43,855 bases of DNA from Helicobacteraceae bacterium (GCA_900766555.1 CAAFVR010000027.1:1-43855); one strand, 5' to 3'; shown: positions 34,048 to 43,212, counted from the stretch's first letter. A program made the numbers and translations. The notes: generated from the letters alone by a model not told the origin.

Positions 34048-34744
34048 AAAATATAAAAATAAAAATGCCATAAAAATAGCGGCAGCGATGTTTGGCGTGG
34101 CCATTTCTTTTGGTATGGATGAGAGCTTGGATGCCAAAATAAAAGCAGCGCAAAATGCGCCAAGCCCGCTAAAACCCGCGCAAAATAATGAATCACAAAA
34201 TGTGCTATCTTGCAATATAATTTTTGAAAACCGCAAATCTGAGATAATCCACCAGCTAAATCAGCTATTTGAAAAAGAGAGCTCAATAAAGGCTCTTGAG
34301 CGCGCAAATAAAGATTTATTTGAGCAAAAAGAGAGCAAAATTAAGCTTCAAGAAGATGATTTGAGCAAAAAAATTGCTGATTTTAATGCCAAAAAATCAC
34401 AAGAAGAGGCATTGGCAAAAGCAAGATTGGATGAAATTTCACAAAAGCTAGCGCAAAATGAAAAGATATTAAAAGAGATCCAAGATGCCGCACAAAGCAA
34501 GCTCGCGCAAACATATGCAAAGATGAAAGATGCCAAAGCCGCGGCCATAATAAATGATCTAGATCTGTATGAAGCAGCGCAAATACTCTTTTATTTAAAG
34601 CCACAAGAAATTGGTAAAATTTTAAGCAAAATGGATACGAAAAAAGCGGCAGTTTTAACAGATATTTTGAAAAAGGGTCCGCCGTTTAAAAGAGAGCAAA
34701 GCGCAAAAGAGCCTGCAAAAACTCCAGAGCAACCGTTAATTTGA
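34019..34744 (+). CDS. MotE-like/HP0257-type protein with MgtE-N fold
   Basis: A 241-residue protein: a basic N-terminus and one hydrophobic stretch (IKIAAAMFGVAISFGM), a long coiled coil (about 75-165), then a helical domain AQTYAKMKDAKAAAIINDLDLYEAAQILFYLKPQEIGKILSKMDTKKAAVLTDIL like the MgtE N-terminal/FliG-type domain found in MotE. It probably sits in the periplasm or at the membrane and serves the flagellar motor, given its place after a FliJ-like gene and among flagellar clusters. Starts at 34019 and 34022 are both ATG. Confidence 0.72.
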   Translation: MMSTDLKKHKKYKNKNAIKIAAAMFGVAISFGMDESLDAKIKAAQNAPSPLKPAQNNESQNVLSCNIIFENRKSEIIHQLNQLFEKESSIKALERANKDLFEQKESKIKLQEDDLSKKIADFNAKKSQEEALAKARLDEISQKLAQNEKILKEIQDAAQSKLAQTYAKMKDAKAAAIINDLDLYEAAQILFYLKPQEIGKILSKMDTKKAAVLTDILKKGPPFKREQSAKEPAKTPEQPLI

Positions 34745-34770
34745 TTTAACTTGATAATGAAAGGAAATAA

Positions 34771-35283
34771 ATGAAAATAATTGTAATCCAAGGTCCAAAT
34801 CTAAATGTGCTAGGACACAGGGACCCGCGAATTTATGGCACGATGACGCTAGATCAGATCCACCAAAATATGGAGGAATTTGCCAAACAAAATGGCGTAG
34901 AAGTCGACTTTTTCCAAACGAATTTTGAGGGCGAGATAATTGACAAGATACAAGAATGCATCGGTGGCGAATATCACGGAATAATAATTAATCCTGGCGC
35001 GTATTCTCACACGAGTATCGCGATCGCAGATGCCATCGCTACAGCTGGCGTGCCAGTCGTTGAAGTGCATATCAGCAATCTTTTTGCTAGAGAAGATTTC
35101 AGACAAAAAAGCGTAACTGGCGCTGCAAGCGGCGGCGTAATCACAGGATTTGGCCCATTGGGCTATCATTTGGGACTAATCGCATTGCTACAAATATTAG
35201 CTGAGATTAGACAAATCCAAGAAAATCAAGCCAAAGCTAACCAAAAAGAAAAAGAAAGTGGTAAAAAATCTACCAAGGCCTAG
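34771..35283 (+). CDS. aroQ: type II 3-dehydroquinate dehydratase
   Basis: Third step of the shikimate pathway. Typical small type II enzyme with IQGPNLNVLGHRDPRIYG (lid loop and catalytic Arg/Tyr region), QTNFEGEIIDKIQ, IINPGAYSHTSIAIADAI (His of the active site), VEVHISNLFAREDFRQKS and GFGPLGYHLGL. 170 residues including a Lys/Glu-rich tail. AAAGGA precedes ATG. In H. pylori a peptidase gene lies between aroQ and folK; it is absent here. Confidence 0.95.
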   Translation: MKIIVIQGPNLNVLGHRDPRIYGTMTLDQIHQNMEEFAKQNGVEVDFFQTNFEGEIIDKIQECIGGEYHGIIINPGAYSHTSIAIADAIATAGVPVVEVHISNLFAREDFRQKSVTGAASGGVITGFGPLGYHLGLIALLQILAEIRQIQENQAKANQKEKESGKKSTKA

Positions 35284-35354
35284 ATCTCATAAATTACGCT
35301 GCAAAGCTATTTTGTAAGCTAAATGGAGGCGAGATTTTACACTTTTATGAGAGC

Positions 35355-35933
35355 TTGAAACGCTCTTCTAGTTATTGTTTTGGGAATTTAAATTCTGAAC
35401 ATGAACTTTTAGGCTTTTTGAATGCGCGTAAAAATTTACGAAAAAATCAAAAAGATATTAAGAGCGTACCAGTAGATACGATAGATGCGAAATTTGCATT
35501 TGAGAAAATCCGGAAAGTAAACAAAAATACAATAATCCTAGGCATTGGCGCAAATATGAAAAATCCGCCAAAAACATTTGCGCTTTTATTTAGATTGCTT
35601 AAAAAAAATAGCAAGATCAAAGCACTAAAAAGCAGTCTTTTGTATAAAAATCCAGCTTTTGGGATGGCTAGCTTTAGTGCGGCGCCATTTTATAACGCAA
35701 TATTTATGCTGCAAACAAGCCTGAGCCCGAGGGAGCTTTATGCTCTTTTGTTTTATCTTGAGCGCAGATTTGGGCGCGCGCGCAAGCGTATTGGAGTTCA
35801 ATCAAGAGAGCTTGATATTGATATTATTTTATATAAGAATTTGCGACGAAATTATGCCTCGCTTTGCATCCCGCATCCTCGCGCGCATAAGCGCCTTTCT
35901 GTTATAATACCCCTAATTAGTGCGAGGAAATAA
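35355..35933 (+). CDS. folK: 2-amino-4-hydroxy-6-hydroxymethyldihydropteridine pyrophosphokinase
   Basis: Folate biosynthesis, pyrophosphoryl transfer from ATP to the pterin. The core begins at ILGIGANMKNPPKTFALLFRLL, then SLLYKNPAFGM, FYNAIFMLQTSLSPRELYALLFYLERRFGRARKRIGVQSRELDIDIILY (HPPK signature) and IPHPRAHKRLSVIIPL. The 60 residues before the core are not conserved and the start is unsure: TTG 35355 is the best candidate, while GGAGG at 35324-35328 is too far. The gene runs into flhF (TAATG), matching the H. pylori folK-flhF order. Confidence 0.88.
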   Translation: MKRSSSYCFGNLNSEHELLGFLNARKNLRKNQKDIKSVPVDTIDAKFAFEKIRKVNKNTIILGIGANMKNPPKTFALLFRLLKKNSKIKALKSSLLYKNPAFGMASFSAAPFYNAIFMLQTSLSPRELYALLFYLERRFGRARKRIGVQSRELDIDIILYKNLRRNYASLCIPHPRAHKRLSVIIPLISARK

Positions 35934-37261
35934 TGAAGCTTTATGCCTATGGCGGCCAGACAGCACAAGAAGCGCTCAAAATCGCACAGAGCAAGCATGG
36001 CGAAGATGCCTTGGTGGTAAAAACGCGCGAGATCCGCAAAAAGTCATTTTCTCAGACGGGGCTATATGAAATAATCGTAGCTGTTGAAGAAAACGAAGAC
36101 GAGCCCATCCAAAAGGCGCCAAAAACAAAGCCGCAAAAATCAGAAAAAACGCATTTTGAGCTAAGTTATGAAGATGACCTAGCTTTTGAGGATACAAAAG
36201 ACATCCCAGATCCGATTAGCTTTAAAAGAGAGCCCAAAGAATCAAGAGAAATGCGCCAAGCAAATGAAAAGCGCGAGATCCGCGAAGCGCACAGGCCTCG
36301 TGAAATACGCGAAGCGCGCGAGTTTAAAGAAATAGGCCATGCTGGCAATCTAAGCGACATTAAAAGCGAGCTAGATAAGATAAATGACAAGATAAATCTA
36401 ATCCAAAGTATGTTTTGGCAGGAAAAGGAGCCAAAAAATCTCCAAATCCCACAAGAATTTGCCGAGATTTATAAAATAATACATGATGCTGGGCTTTATG
36501 GCGCGCATATTGATGAGATAATGAAGCTTAGCTTGGAGTTAGTGCCGCTATCGATGCGCCAAAGCTCTGTGACTATTAAGCGCTATTTTCGCGAGTTATT
36601 GCGCAAGATGATTTATTGCCGCGACGAAGAGTTAGATCTGCAAAATAAGCGCATAATAATGTTAGCTGGGCCAACTGGCGTTGGCAAAACTACGACGCTA
36701 GCTAAGCTTGCTGCGCGTTTTTCAAAATTGCTAGATCGCAAATATAAAGTTGGGATCATAACGCTTGATAGCTACCGTATCGGCGCATTAGAGCAGCTCT
36801 CATGGTATGCTAGAAAGATGAAAATAAGCCTAGAATCCGTGCGCGATCCAGAGGATTTTATAAAAGAGATTGAGGCGCTGCGTTATTGTGATGTAATATT
36901 GGTTGATACGGCGGGACATTCGCAATATGACACAGAACGGATAAATTCGCTGCGACAATTTATGCAAAATAATTACAAAATCGATGTTATGTTATCTCTC
37001 CCAGCCACCACTAAATTTGAGGATCTGCGCGATATTTATAGCTCATTTTCGTCTTTGGGGATAGATTCGTTCATTTTTACAAAGCTTGATGAAAGCCGCT
37101 CTTTGGGTAATATTTTTTCGCTAGTTTATGAAACCAAAATACCAATTAGCTATCTTTCAATCGGCCAAGAAGTTCCAACGGATCTAACCGTAGCTAGCAA
37201 TGAATATTTGTGTAACTGCCTTTTAGAGGGCTTTTATAATCCAAATCGACAAGGTAGATGA
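35933..37261 (+). CDS. flhF: flagellar SRP-like GTPase FlhF
   Basis: SRP-family GTPase that fixes the site of polar flagella, 442 residues. N-terminal B domain (KLYAYGGQTAQEALKIAQSKHGEDALVVKTREI), a charged linker, a helical N domain, and the G domain with AGPTGVGKTTTLAKLAARF (about 245), LDSYRIGALEQLSWYARKM, VILVDTAGHSQYD and FIFTKLDESRSLGN. The linker holds a repetitive Arg/Glu stretch (REMRQANEKREIREAHRPRE, about 101-120). It overlaps flhG by 4 bases. Confidence 0.94.
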   Translation: MKLYAYGGQTAQEALKIAQSKHGEDALVVKTREIRKKSFSQTGLYEIIVAVEENEDEPIQKAPKTKPQKSEKTHFELSYEDDLAFEDTKDIPDPISFKREPKESREMRQANEKREIREAHRPREIREAREFKEIGHAGNLSDIKSELDKINDKINLIQSMFWQEKEPKNLQIPQEFAEIYKIIHDAGLYGAHIDEIMKLSLELVPLSMRQSSVTIKRYFRELLRKMIYCRDEELDLQNKRIIMLAGPTGVGKTTTLAKLAARFSKLLDRKYKVGIITLDSYRIGALEQLSWYARKMKISLESVRDPEDFIKEIEALRYCDVILVDTAGHSQYDTERINSLRQFMQNNYKIDVMLSLPATTKFEDLRDIYSSFSSLGIDSFIFTKLDESRSLGNIFSLVYETKIPISYLSIGQEVPTDLTVASNEYLCNCLLEGFYNPNRQGR

Positions 37262-38148
37262 TGAATACCCAAGCTTCAAAATTAGAGCAAATGCTTGAGA
37301 ATGGAGAAAGTGAGCGCATAATAGAGTCCCAAAATCCGCGCTCAAGCAAATTTATAGCCATAACTTCCGGCAAGGGCGGCGTTGGCAAATCTACCATTTC
37401 AGCAAATTTGGCCTATACGCTTACAAAAATGGGCTACAAAGTGGGCGTTTTTGACGCAGATATCGGGCTTGCAAACCTAGATCTGATCTTTGGCGTGCGA
37501 ACCAAAAAAAATATCTTGCATGTGTTCAAAGGCGAGGCCAGCTTTGATGACATAATTTATCAAGTGGATAAAAATTTGTATCTAATCCCCGGGGATTCGG
37601 GCGATGAGATCTTAAAATACGCTGATAGAATGAATATTATTGATGAATTTGCCGCTCAAAGTATGATTATCCAAGCGCTTGATTATGTAATTGTAGATAC
37701 GGGCGCTGGGATTGGGCAAATTACGCAGGCATTTTTGAACGCAAGCGATGTCATGATTGTGATAACTACACCGGATCCAGCCGCGATAACTGATGCCTAC
37801 GCCACGATAAAGATAAATTCAAAGATCAAAGAAGAAATCCTAATGATCATAAATATGGCATCTCGCCCGCAAGAAGCTGAAAATATATTTAATAAGATCA
37901 AAAAAGTATCAGACAAAAATCTAGATCCGCTAAAGCTTTTTTATCTTGGGCATTTCATAGCGCATAGCTCTATCAAATCGGCTACGCGATATCGCGAATT
38001 AATAACAAGGGCTGAGCCTTATAATAACTTCACGTTAAATATGGATGAGGTCGCAAAACGACTTGTTACCAAGGTGGAACACAACATGCTTTATAGTGAG
38101 AAACAAACAATCGGTGGCTTTTTCAAAAGGATGCTTAGCTACTTGTAA
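37258..38148 (+). CDS. flhG: MinD-like ATPase FlhG (FleN/YlxH)
   Basis: ParA/MinD-type ATPase that limits flagellar number with FlhF, 296 residues. It has a deviant Walker A motif AITSGKGGVGKSTISANLAYTL (about 38-59), FDADIGLANLDLIFGV, VIVDTGAGIGQITQAFLNASD (Walker B region) and TTPDPAAITDAYA. An N-terminal helix (NTQASKLEQMLENG) matches the FlhF-activating segment known for FlhG. In-frame ATGs occur at 37258 and 37261. Confidence 0.94.
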   Translation: MMNTQASKLEQMLENGESERIIESQNPRSSKFIAITSGKGGVGKSTISANLAYTLTKMGYKVGVFDADIGLANLDLIFGVRTKKNILHVFKGEASFDDIIYQVDKNLYLIPGDSGDEILKYADRMNIIDEFAAQSMIIQALDYVIVDTGAGIGQITQAFLNASDVMIVITTPDPAAITDAYATIKINSKIKEEILMIINMASRPQEAENIFNKIKKVSDKNLDPLKLFYLGHFIAHSSIKSATRYRELITRAEPYNNFTLNMDEVAKRLVTKVEHNMLYSEKQTIGGFFKRMLSYL

Positions 38149-38157
38149 AGGGCAATT

Positions 38158-38463
38158 TTGACTCCATTAAATTACTTGAATCTATCTGTTGGATCTGGAT
38201 TTTTCATAGGATTAATTTTATCCATTCTAAAGTCGCAAGATGTGGGCGAGCTCCTCTTTTGGACGATATTTTTAAGCATGATTTTTTATCTTTTGGGGCT
38301 ATTATTTGTAGGAATTTATTTAAAATTCACAAAACTTGAGAGTCAAAAGTTTGATAAAGCACAAATTGATAATATTTTAAACGAGCTAGATCTGAAATTT
38401 GCGAAAAAAGAGCGCGAATTTAAGAACATAAAAGACGAGATAGAGATTTTTAGCAGGCATTGA
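38158..38463 (+). CDS. small membrane protein between flhG and fliA (HP1033 type)
   Basis: A 101-residue protein with two hydrophobic segments (YLNLSVGSGFFIGLILSIL and LLFWTIFLSMIFYLLGLLFVGIYL) followed by a charged helical tail. It starts at TTG 38158, ten bases after the flhG stop, and its stop overlaps the fliA start. I know no function for this family. The conserved place between flhG and fliA suggests a link to flagellar assembly or its control. Confidence 0.7.
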   Translation: MTPLNYLNLSVGSGFFIGLILSILKSQDVGELLFWTIFLSMIFYLLGLLFVGIYLKFTKLESQKFDKAQIDNILNELDLKFAKKEREFKNIKDEIEIFSRH

Positions 38464-39152
38464 TGAATATTTACAGCAGTCATTTAACATTTTTGCAAGA
38501 TGAGCTAGTTTTGCAATATTTGCCAGCTTTAAAAGCGCATTGTTATCGCCTAAAAGAGCGCATCCCAAGCTATATTGATGTAAATGATCTGATCTCAATT
38601 GCAACTGAAGAAATGATAAAACTAGCTAGGCGATATGATAAAAGCTTAAATGACTCCTTTTGGAACTTTGCAAAAACGCGTGTTAATGGCGCATTGATAG
38701 ATTATTTGCGCGGTCTTGATGTGCTCTCTCGTGCAAATAGAAAGCTCGTAAAATTAATAGATCTAGAAATTACGCGCTATTACAACAGGCATCAAAATGA
38801 GCCAAGCGATGAGCATTTGGCAAAAGTGCTAGAAGTTGATGTAGATAAAATAAAAGAAGCTAGAATCGCTAGCGATATATACCTCGTAATCCCGCTAGAT
38901 GAGCAATACAGCGCTATAGAATCCCAAGATCAAAGCATCGAGCTAAAAATCGAAAAAGAAGAGCTAATAGCAAAAATTCACAGCATTTTAAGCACGCTAG
39001 ATCATCGCGATGCTATGATTATTCAAATGTATTTTTATGAAGAAATGACATTGGCTGAGATACGCGAAGTGCTAGAAATCACAGAATCGCGCATTAGCCA
39101 AATCATAAAACAAGTGATCAAAAAGATCCGCCAAAAGGTGGCAGATGTCTAA
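38463..39152 (+). CDS. fliA: flagellar sigma factor sigma-28
   Basis: RNA polymerase sigma factor for late flagellar genes, 229 residues. Region 2 has YIDVNDLISIATEEMIKLARRYDKSLNDSFWNFAKTRVNGALIDYLRGLD; region 3 has HQNEPSDEHLAKVLEVDVDKIKEA; region 4 ends with LSTLDHRDAMIIQMYFYEEMTLAEIREVLEITESRISQIIKQVIKKIRQ. ATG 38463 overlaps the previous stop by one base; a TTG at 38460 directly before it is less likely. It overlaps fliM by 8 bases. Confidence 0.95.
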   Translation: MNIYSSHLTFLQDELVLQYLPALKAHCYRLKERIPSYIDVNDLISIATEEMIKLARRYDKSLNDSFWNFAKTRVNGALIDYLRGLDVLSRANRKLVKLIDLEITRYYNRHQNEPSDEHLAKVLEVDVDKIKEARIASDIYLVIPLDEQYSAIESQDQSIELKIEKEELIAKIHSILSTLDHRDAMIIQMYFYEEMTLAEIREVLEITESRISQIIKQVIKKIRQKVADV

Positions 39153-40269
39153 AATACTAAGCCAAGACGAACTTGATGAACTACTTACAGATGACGAAAC
39201 ACAAGAGCCGCTAGATCCGATTGATGCGCCAGATCCGCATGACGCTCCGCAAGAAGCGCTAGATCTGGTTGATGCCCCAGATCCGCATGACACTCCGCAA
39301 GAAGCGCTAGTTATCCCATATGATTTTAGGCGTCCAAATCGCGTTAGTAAAGAGCAGCTTCGTGCATTTCGCGGGATACATGACAAAATGGCGCGAAGCC
39401 TTAGCGCGCAAATATCATCTATTATGCGCTCAATCGCCGAATTTAGCCTCCAAGATGTGGTGCAAATGACTTATGGCGAATTTGTAGCCACATTGCAAAG
39501 CCCAACTAGCTTTAATGTTTTTTCAATGAAGCCAATGGATGCTAGCGGCATTTTGGAAATCAGCCCTGACATCGCCTTTAGTATGATTGATCGCCTCCTT
39601 GGCGGCAAGGGCAATAGCTATGATAGCGAACGCGAATTTAGCGATATCGAGCTAAATTTATTAGATAGCATTTTAAAGCAGATCATGCAGACATTGCGCG
39701 ATGTTTGGGCTCCAGTGGTGGATATCTACCCAAGCGTGGATGCCAAAGAATCAAGCCCAAATGTCATACAAATTGTGACACAAAATGAAATTGTAATCGC
39801 CGTAAGTTTCATAGCCAATATTTCACAAAACAGCGGATCTATCAATATTTGCTATCCCGTTATTTCACTTGATGGCTTTTTAAGCCGCTTAGCAAATCGC
39901 GATTTAGTGCTATCTGAAACAAGTAATAAAAAATCTAGAAATAAAGAACTCCAAGCGCTGCTAGGCGGCGCTAGTGTGGATCTAAGCGCGATTTTGGGCT
40001 CAATTAAACTTAGCTTGGGCGATGTGTTTGATCTAAAAATTGGCGATGTACTCCGTTTAAATAGTCGAGTTAGCGATGATATCATCGTAAGCGTGGATAA
40101 TCGCGATAAATTTAAGGCTAAAATGGGCTTGAAAGAATTTAATAAAACAATAAAAATCACAGAGCATATAAAAAGCGAAAAAGACGAACTAAAAGAGATT
40201 TTAAGTGCGCTAGAGCTCGAGCGCCGCTCTAAAATTAGCGAAATAGAAGAGGAGTATGAAGATGAGTGA
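39145..40269 (+). CDS. fliM: flagellar motor switch protein FliM
   Basis: C-ring protein that binds phospho-CheY and sets rotation direction, 374 residues. The N-terminal CheY-binding motif is LSQDELDELL. The middle domain begins IPYDFRRPNRVSKEQLRAFRGIHDKMARSL and holds the FliM signature SFNVFSMKPMDASGILEISPDIAFSMIDRLLGGKG. The C-terminal SpoA/FliN-like domain has IKLSLGDVFDLKIGDVLRLN. Between the first two lies a 16-residue tandem duplication (LDPIDAPDPHDAPQEA, then LDLVDAPDPHDTPQEA, residues 23-54). Confidence 0.95.
   Translation: MSKILSQDELDELLTDDETQEPLDPIDAPDPHDAPQEALDLVDAPDPHDTPQEALVIPYDFRRPNRVSKEQLRAFRGIHDKMARSLSAQISSIMRSIAEFSLQDVVQMTYGEFVATLQSPTSFNVFSMKPMDASGILEISPDIAFSMIDRLLGGKGNSYDSEREFSDIELNLLDSILKQIMQTLRDVWAPVVDIYPSVDAKESSPNVIQIVTQNEIVIAVSFIANISQNSGSINICYPVISLDGFLSRLANRDLVLSETSNKKSRNKELQALLGGASVDLSAILGSIKLSLGDVFDLKIGDVLRLNSRVSDDIIVSVDNRDKFKAKMGLKEFNKTIKITEHIKSEKDELKEILSALELERRSKISEIEEEYEDE
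39211..39306 (+). repeat. tandem repeat, 2 x 48 bp, inside fliM
   Basis: Two in-frame 48-bp units, 39211-39258 and 39259-39306, beginning CTAGATC and ending GAAGCG, with about 6 differences. They encode acidic, Pro-rich 16-residue units in the linker between the CheY-binding peptide and the FliM core. Confidence 0.9.
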
Positions 40270-41068
40270 AATATTTATAAAAATCTTTCAAAAAGAACTC
40301 CAAAGCACGTTGTCTGGGTTAATTGGCGAGAGCAGAGAAATCTTTTTTACATCTGATTTTACAGGTAGTGAAAGAGTGGCTCCAGCCTTTCCATATTTGC
40401 TTTTTAAATACGCAATAAGTGGAGATTTCACAGCCCAAATTGGCGTTATTTTGCTTGAGGATTTATCAAAAGAGCTTTTGCATAAATTATCTAAAAAAGA
40501 TCTTGATGCGCAATTGCAAGAAGAAGATGCAAATATTTTAGGCGATGCTTTGGATTCCGTTTTTGGCGCGATATCAAGTCATTTGCATAGCCAAAAATCG
40601 CTACCAAAGCTAACTTTTAGCAGATCTGAGAGTCAAATTATTTTGGACAAAGACCCGCTGGCGGCTTTTGAGCGCGCATATCAATTTAGCTCTCAAATAA
40701 TTGATAGATCTGGTTTATATTTTCTAAGCGATGGTGACTTTTTGGAAAATTTCAAAATACTTGATGAGCCAATTACTCAAAAGCAAAAAACACAAAAGCC
40801 AGCGCCAAAGTCAACACCAGCTTTAGGGCAAAATAATATGAATATACTTTTAGATGTAAAGCTCAATTTGCGCGTTAGAATCGGGCAAAAGCGCATGTTA
40901 CTTAAGGATATTTTAAGCATGGATATCGGATCCGTGATTGAACTAAACCAGCTTGCAAATGAGCCTTTGGACATTTTAATTGAAGATAAAGTCATAGCCA
41001 AGGGCGAAGTCGTAGTAATTGATGGTAATTTTGGCGTGCAAATTACAGAGATTTTGCTCCAAAAATAG
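40256..41068 (+). CDS. fliY: flagellar motor switch protein FliY/FliN type
   Basis: A 270-residue switch protein. A CheC-like N-terminal domain (LQEEDANILGDALDSVFGAISSHL) precedes a linker rich in Lys/Pro/Gln (about 182-197) and the C-terminal SpoA/FliN domain: DVKLNLRVRIGQKRMLLKDILSMDIGSVIELNQLANEPLDILIEDKVIAKGEVVVIDGNFGVQITEI. FliY in this phylum works with FliM and FliN in the C-ring. Starts at 40256 and 40262 (ATGAGTGAA) are both ATG, within the fliM end. It closes the flagellar operon. Confidence 0.92.
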   Translation: MKMSEIFIKIFQKELQSTLSGLIGESREIFFTSDFTGSERVAPAFPYLLFKYAISGDFTAQIGVILLEDLSKELLHKLSKKDLDAQLQEEDANILGDALDSVFGAISSHLHSQKSLPKLTFSRSESQIILDKDPLAAFERAYQFSSQIIDRSGLYFLSDGDFLENFKILDEPITQKQKTQKPAPKSTPALGQNNMNILLDVKLNLRVRIGQKRMLLKDILSMDIGSVIELNQLANEPLDILIEDKVIAKGEVVVIDGNFGVQITEILLQK

Positions 41069-41160
41069 TTACCAAATCCAATTAAATTAACCAAAATCCC
41101 CCGCTAGATCAAAAGAATCCCGCCGCTTCTAGTATCATTAAAATAAAAACAGGCCATTAA

Positions 41161-42570
41161 ATGAATAATTTTGACCCAAGACATGAGGATGAGCTACTCC
41201 CGCCATCGGCATTTGCAAGGCATCGCCTCCGCGCGTACTTGATAGTTGCAATCGCGGCAATTATTAGCTTTATAGTTTATAAACTCTTGCCTTTTGCGCC
41301 AAATGCCAGCAAGGGTTTAGCATTTTTGCTTTTCATTGCGATTTTGTGGCTCACAGAAGCGTTGCATGTGACCATAACTGCACTTTTGGTTGTAGTTGTT
41401 GGTGCATTTTTAGGCATCGATGGAGTGAATTTAAAAAGCTCCCTAAGTTCTTTTGCAAATCCAATAATCTATTTATTTTTTGGCGGTTTTGCACTAGCTA
41501 GCGCACTTCATGCACAAAAGTTGGATTTAAAAATCTCACTCAAAATAATTTCGCTCTCAAAAGGCTCATTTGCATTGGCAATAAGTCTAATTTTTGTAGC
41601 AACAGCGCTGCTTTCCATGTGGATTTCAAACACGGCAACCGCGGCTATGATGCTTCCGCTCGCACTGGGCTTGCTCTCCCCGCTAGATCCGAAGAAACAT
41701 CGCGCCACCTATATTTTTGTGCTACTTGGCGTGGCTTATTCTGCTAGCATCGGCGGTATCGGCACGCCAATTGGATCTCCGCCAAATGCCATTGCGCAAA
41801 ATGCCCTTGGTATCAGCTTTCTAGACTGGCTAACATTTGGCATACCGCTTGTTATTGTGATCTTACCAATTTTGCTATTTGTGATGTTTTTGCTCTTGCG
41901 CCCAACGCTCAAAGTCGCACTTCAAAATAGCATAAAAGTAGAAGACATCCCATGGACAAAAGAGCGCATTTTAACAATCGCTGTCTTTGTGATAACTGCG
42001 CTAGCTTGGATTTTCTCAAAATATATTTCAGCATTTTTGGGCATTAAAGATATGGATGCGCTAATTGCAGTTACTGCCGCCGTCGTTGTCGTAGCGCTAA
42101 ATTTAGTAACTTGGCGAGATGTCCAAGACAACACAGATTGGGGCGTTTTAATGCTTTTTGGTGGCGGAATTGCGCTATCAAATATATTAAAAGTTAGCGG
42201 CGCTAGTCTAATTTTGGGCCAAAGCGTAGCTCAAATTTTGCAAGTTGCACCATTATTTTTAATAATTCTAGTCTCAGCTGCTTTTATCATTTTCTTGACA
42301 GAATTTTCTTCAAATACCGCGAGCGCCGCACTTTTAGTGCCAATTTTTGCCTCAATTTCAGAGAGCCTAAACATCCCGCCGCATATTTTGGTACTCGTAA
42401 TCGGAGTTGGCGTAAGCTGCGCATTCATGTTGCCAGTTGCCACGCCACCAAATGCCATAGTCTATGGCACGGGCTACATCAAACAAAGAGAAATGATCCG
42501 CGTAGGCGTCGTGCTAAATATAGTATCAATTGGCATAATCACGCTTTGGAGCTATATATTTTTGACCTAG
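41161..42570 (+). CDS. DASS-family (SLC13) anion/dicarboxylate symporter
   Basis: A 469-residue inner-membrane transporter with about 12 hydrophobic segments. The DASS pattern is clear in both halves: FGGFALASALHAQKLD...WISNTATAAMMLPLALGLL with GGIGTPIGSPPNAIA, and LMLFGGGIALSNILK...TEFSSNTASAALLVPIFASI with MLPVATPPNAIVYGTGYI, the paired SNT and PPN motifs that form the sodium and substrate sites. Likely substrates are succinate, fumarate or related C4 acids; sequence does not fix which. The 92-bp gap upstream holds no strong promoter that I can see. Its stop and that of the converging barrel gene share the tetramer CTAG (42567-42570). Confidence 0.9.
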   Translation: MNNFDPRHEDELLPPSAFARHRLRAYLIVAIAAIISFIVYKLLPFAPNASKGLAFLLFIAILWLTEALHVTITALLVVVVGAFLGIDGVNLKSSLSSFANPIIYLFFGGFALASALHAQKLDLKISLKIISLSKGSFALAISLIFVATALLSMWISNTATAAMMLPLALGLLSPLDPKKHRATYIFVLLGVAYSASIGGIGTPIGSPPNAIAQNALGISFLDWLTFGIPLVIVILPILLFVMFLLLRPTLKVALQNSIKVEDIPWTKERILTIAVFVITALAWIFSKYISAFLGIKDMDALIAVTAAVVVVALNLVTWRDVQDNTDWGVLMLFGGGIALSNILKVSGASLILGQSVAQILQVAPLFLIILVSAAFIIFLTEFSSNTASAALLVPIFASISESLNIPPHILVLVIGVGVSCAFMLPVATPPNAIVYGTGYIKQREMIRVGVVLNIVSIGIITLWSYIFLT

Positions 42571-43185
42571 AATGCGAAGCGATATTCCCAGGTCAGATCT
42601 ACGAAGGCCCCGAATTTATATGTATCAAAATGTATGTAATTTGCACCCGCACGCAAGCCCCATGTGGAACTTTGGCTCAAAAGCCACTTGATCCTAGCAA
42701 ATGAACCGACAGATAGCTGCCGCAGAGATTTATTACCCTTATTAAATAGCTTTGAATAATACGCTGATGCGCCCAAATCGATGGTATAAACATAATTTTG
42801 AAAATTTTCTTTAAAAATATCATATGAAATAAAAGAGCCATAGCTAAGCCCAAAATAGCGACTCAAGCTATCGTCTCGATTAATCCACGCTGGCCCAACG
42901 CTTAGCCCGATTGTAAAATCATATAAATTTACGCCCAAGTCATAACCAAAATAATTTTGACTACGAAATGCAAAGCTAGAATGAATGCCCAAAAATACCG
43001 AAGCCTCGCCCTCGGCTTGATCTTGATTAGTGTTATTTTTAGAAACTCGCCTCTTGCGCCCCCTGTATTTCTTGGCTCCCTTGCGCCTCTTGGGGATTTT
43101 GGCCCTCTTGTGCGGCGGGCGAATCTTCACTAAAAGCTAGGCTAGGTAACATAATTGCAAATATCATAAATCGTAGGTACTTCAT
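42567..43185 (-). CDS. outer-membrane beta-barrel protein, apparently frameshifted
   Basis: Two frames together make one sensible protein. ATG 43185 opens 48 codons with a clean signal peptide (MKYLRFMIFAIMLPSLAFS) and a Gln/Glu-rich linker, then hits TAA at 43041-43039. The adjoining frame continues from KNNTNQDQAEGEASVFLGIH to WEYRFAF with barrel strands and a terminal Phe, but has no believable start of its own: read upstream it becomes the basic IRPPHKRAKIPKRRKGAKK. Loss of one base between about 43063 and 43039 (for example in the G5 run 43063-43059 or the TTT before the stop) would join them into a 205-residue protein. The break may be real, phase-variable or a sequencing error. Function unknown. 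Confidence 0.72.
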
Positions 43186-43206
43186 TTTTGCTCTATGATT
43201 TTTTAT

Positions 43207-43212
43207 ATTATA
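43207..43212 (-). promoter_or_regulatory. -10 box of the barrel gene
   Basis: TATAAT on the minus strand, 21 bp before ATG 43185, in the gap after the right specificity gene. It lies just inside inverted arm B and so travels with the gene. Confidence 0.5.

Noticed and set aside
41069..41160. Possible small RNA or terminator between fliY and the DASS gene
   Set aside because: No stable hairpin, T-run or clear promoter could be seen in the 92 bases.
43130..43186. Basic N-terminus (IRPPHKRAKIPKRRKGAKK) as the true start of the barrel protein
   Set aside because: It is the out-of-frame reading of a Gln/Glu-rich linker; the signal peptide frame from 43185 makes far better sense.
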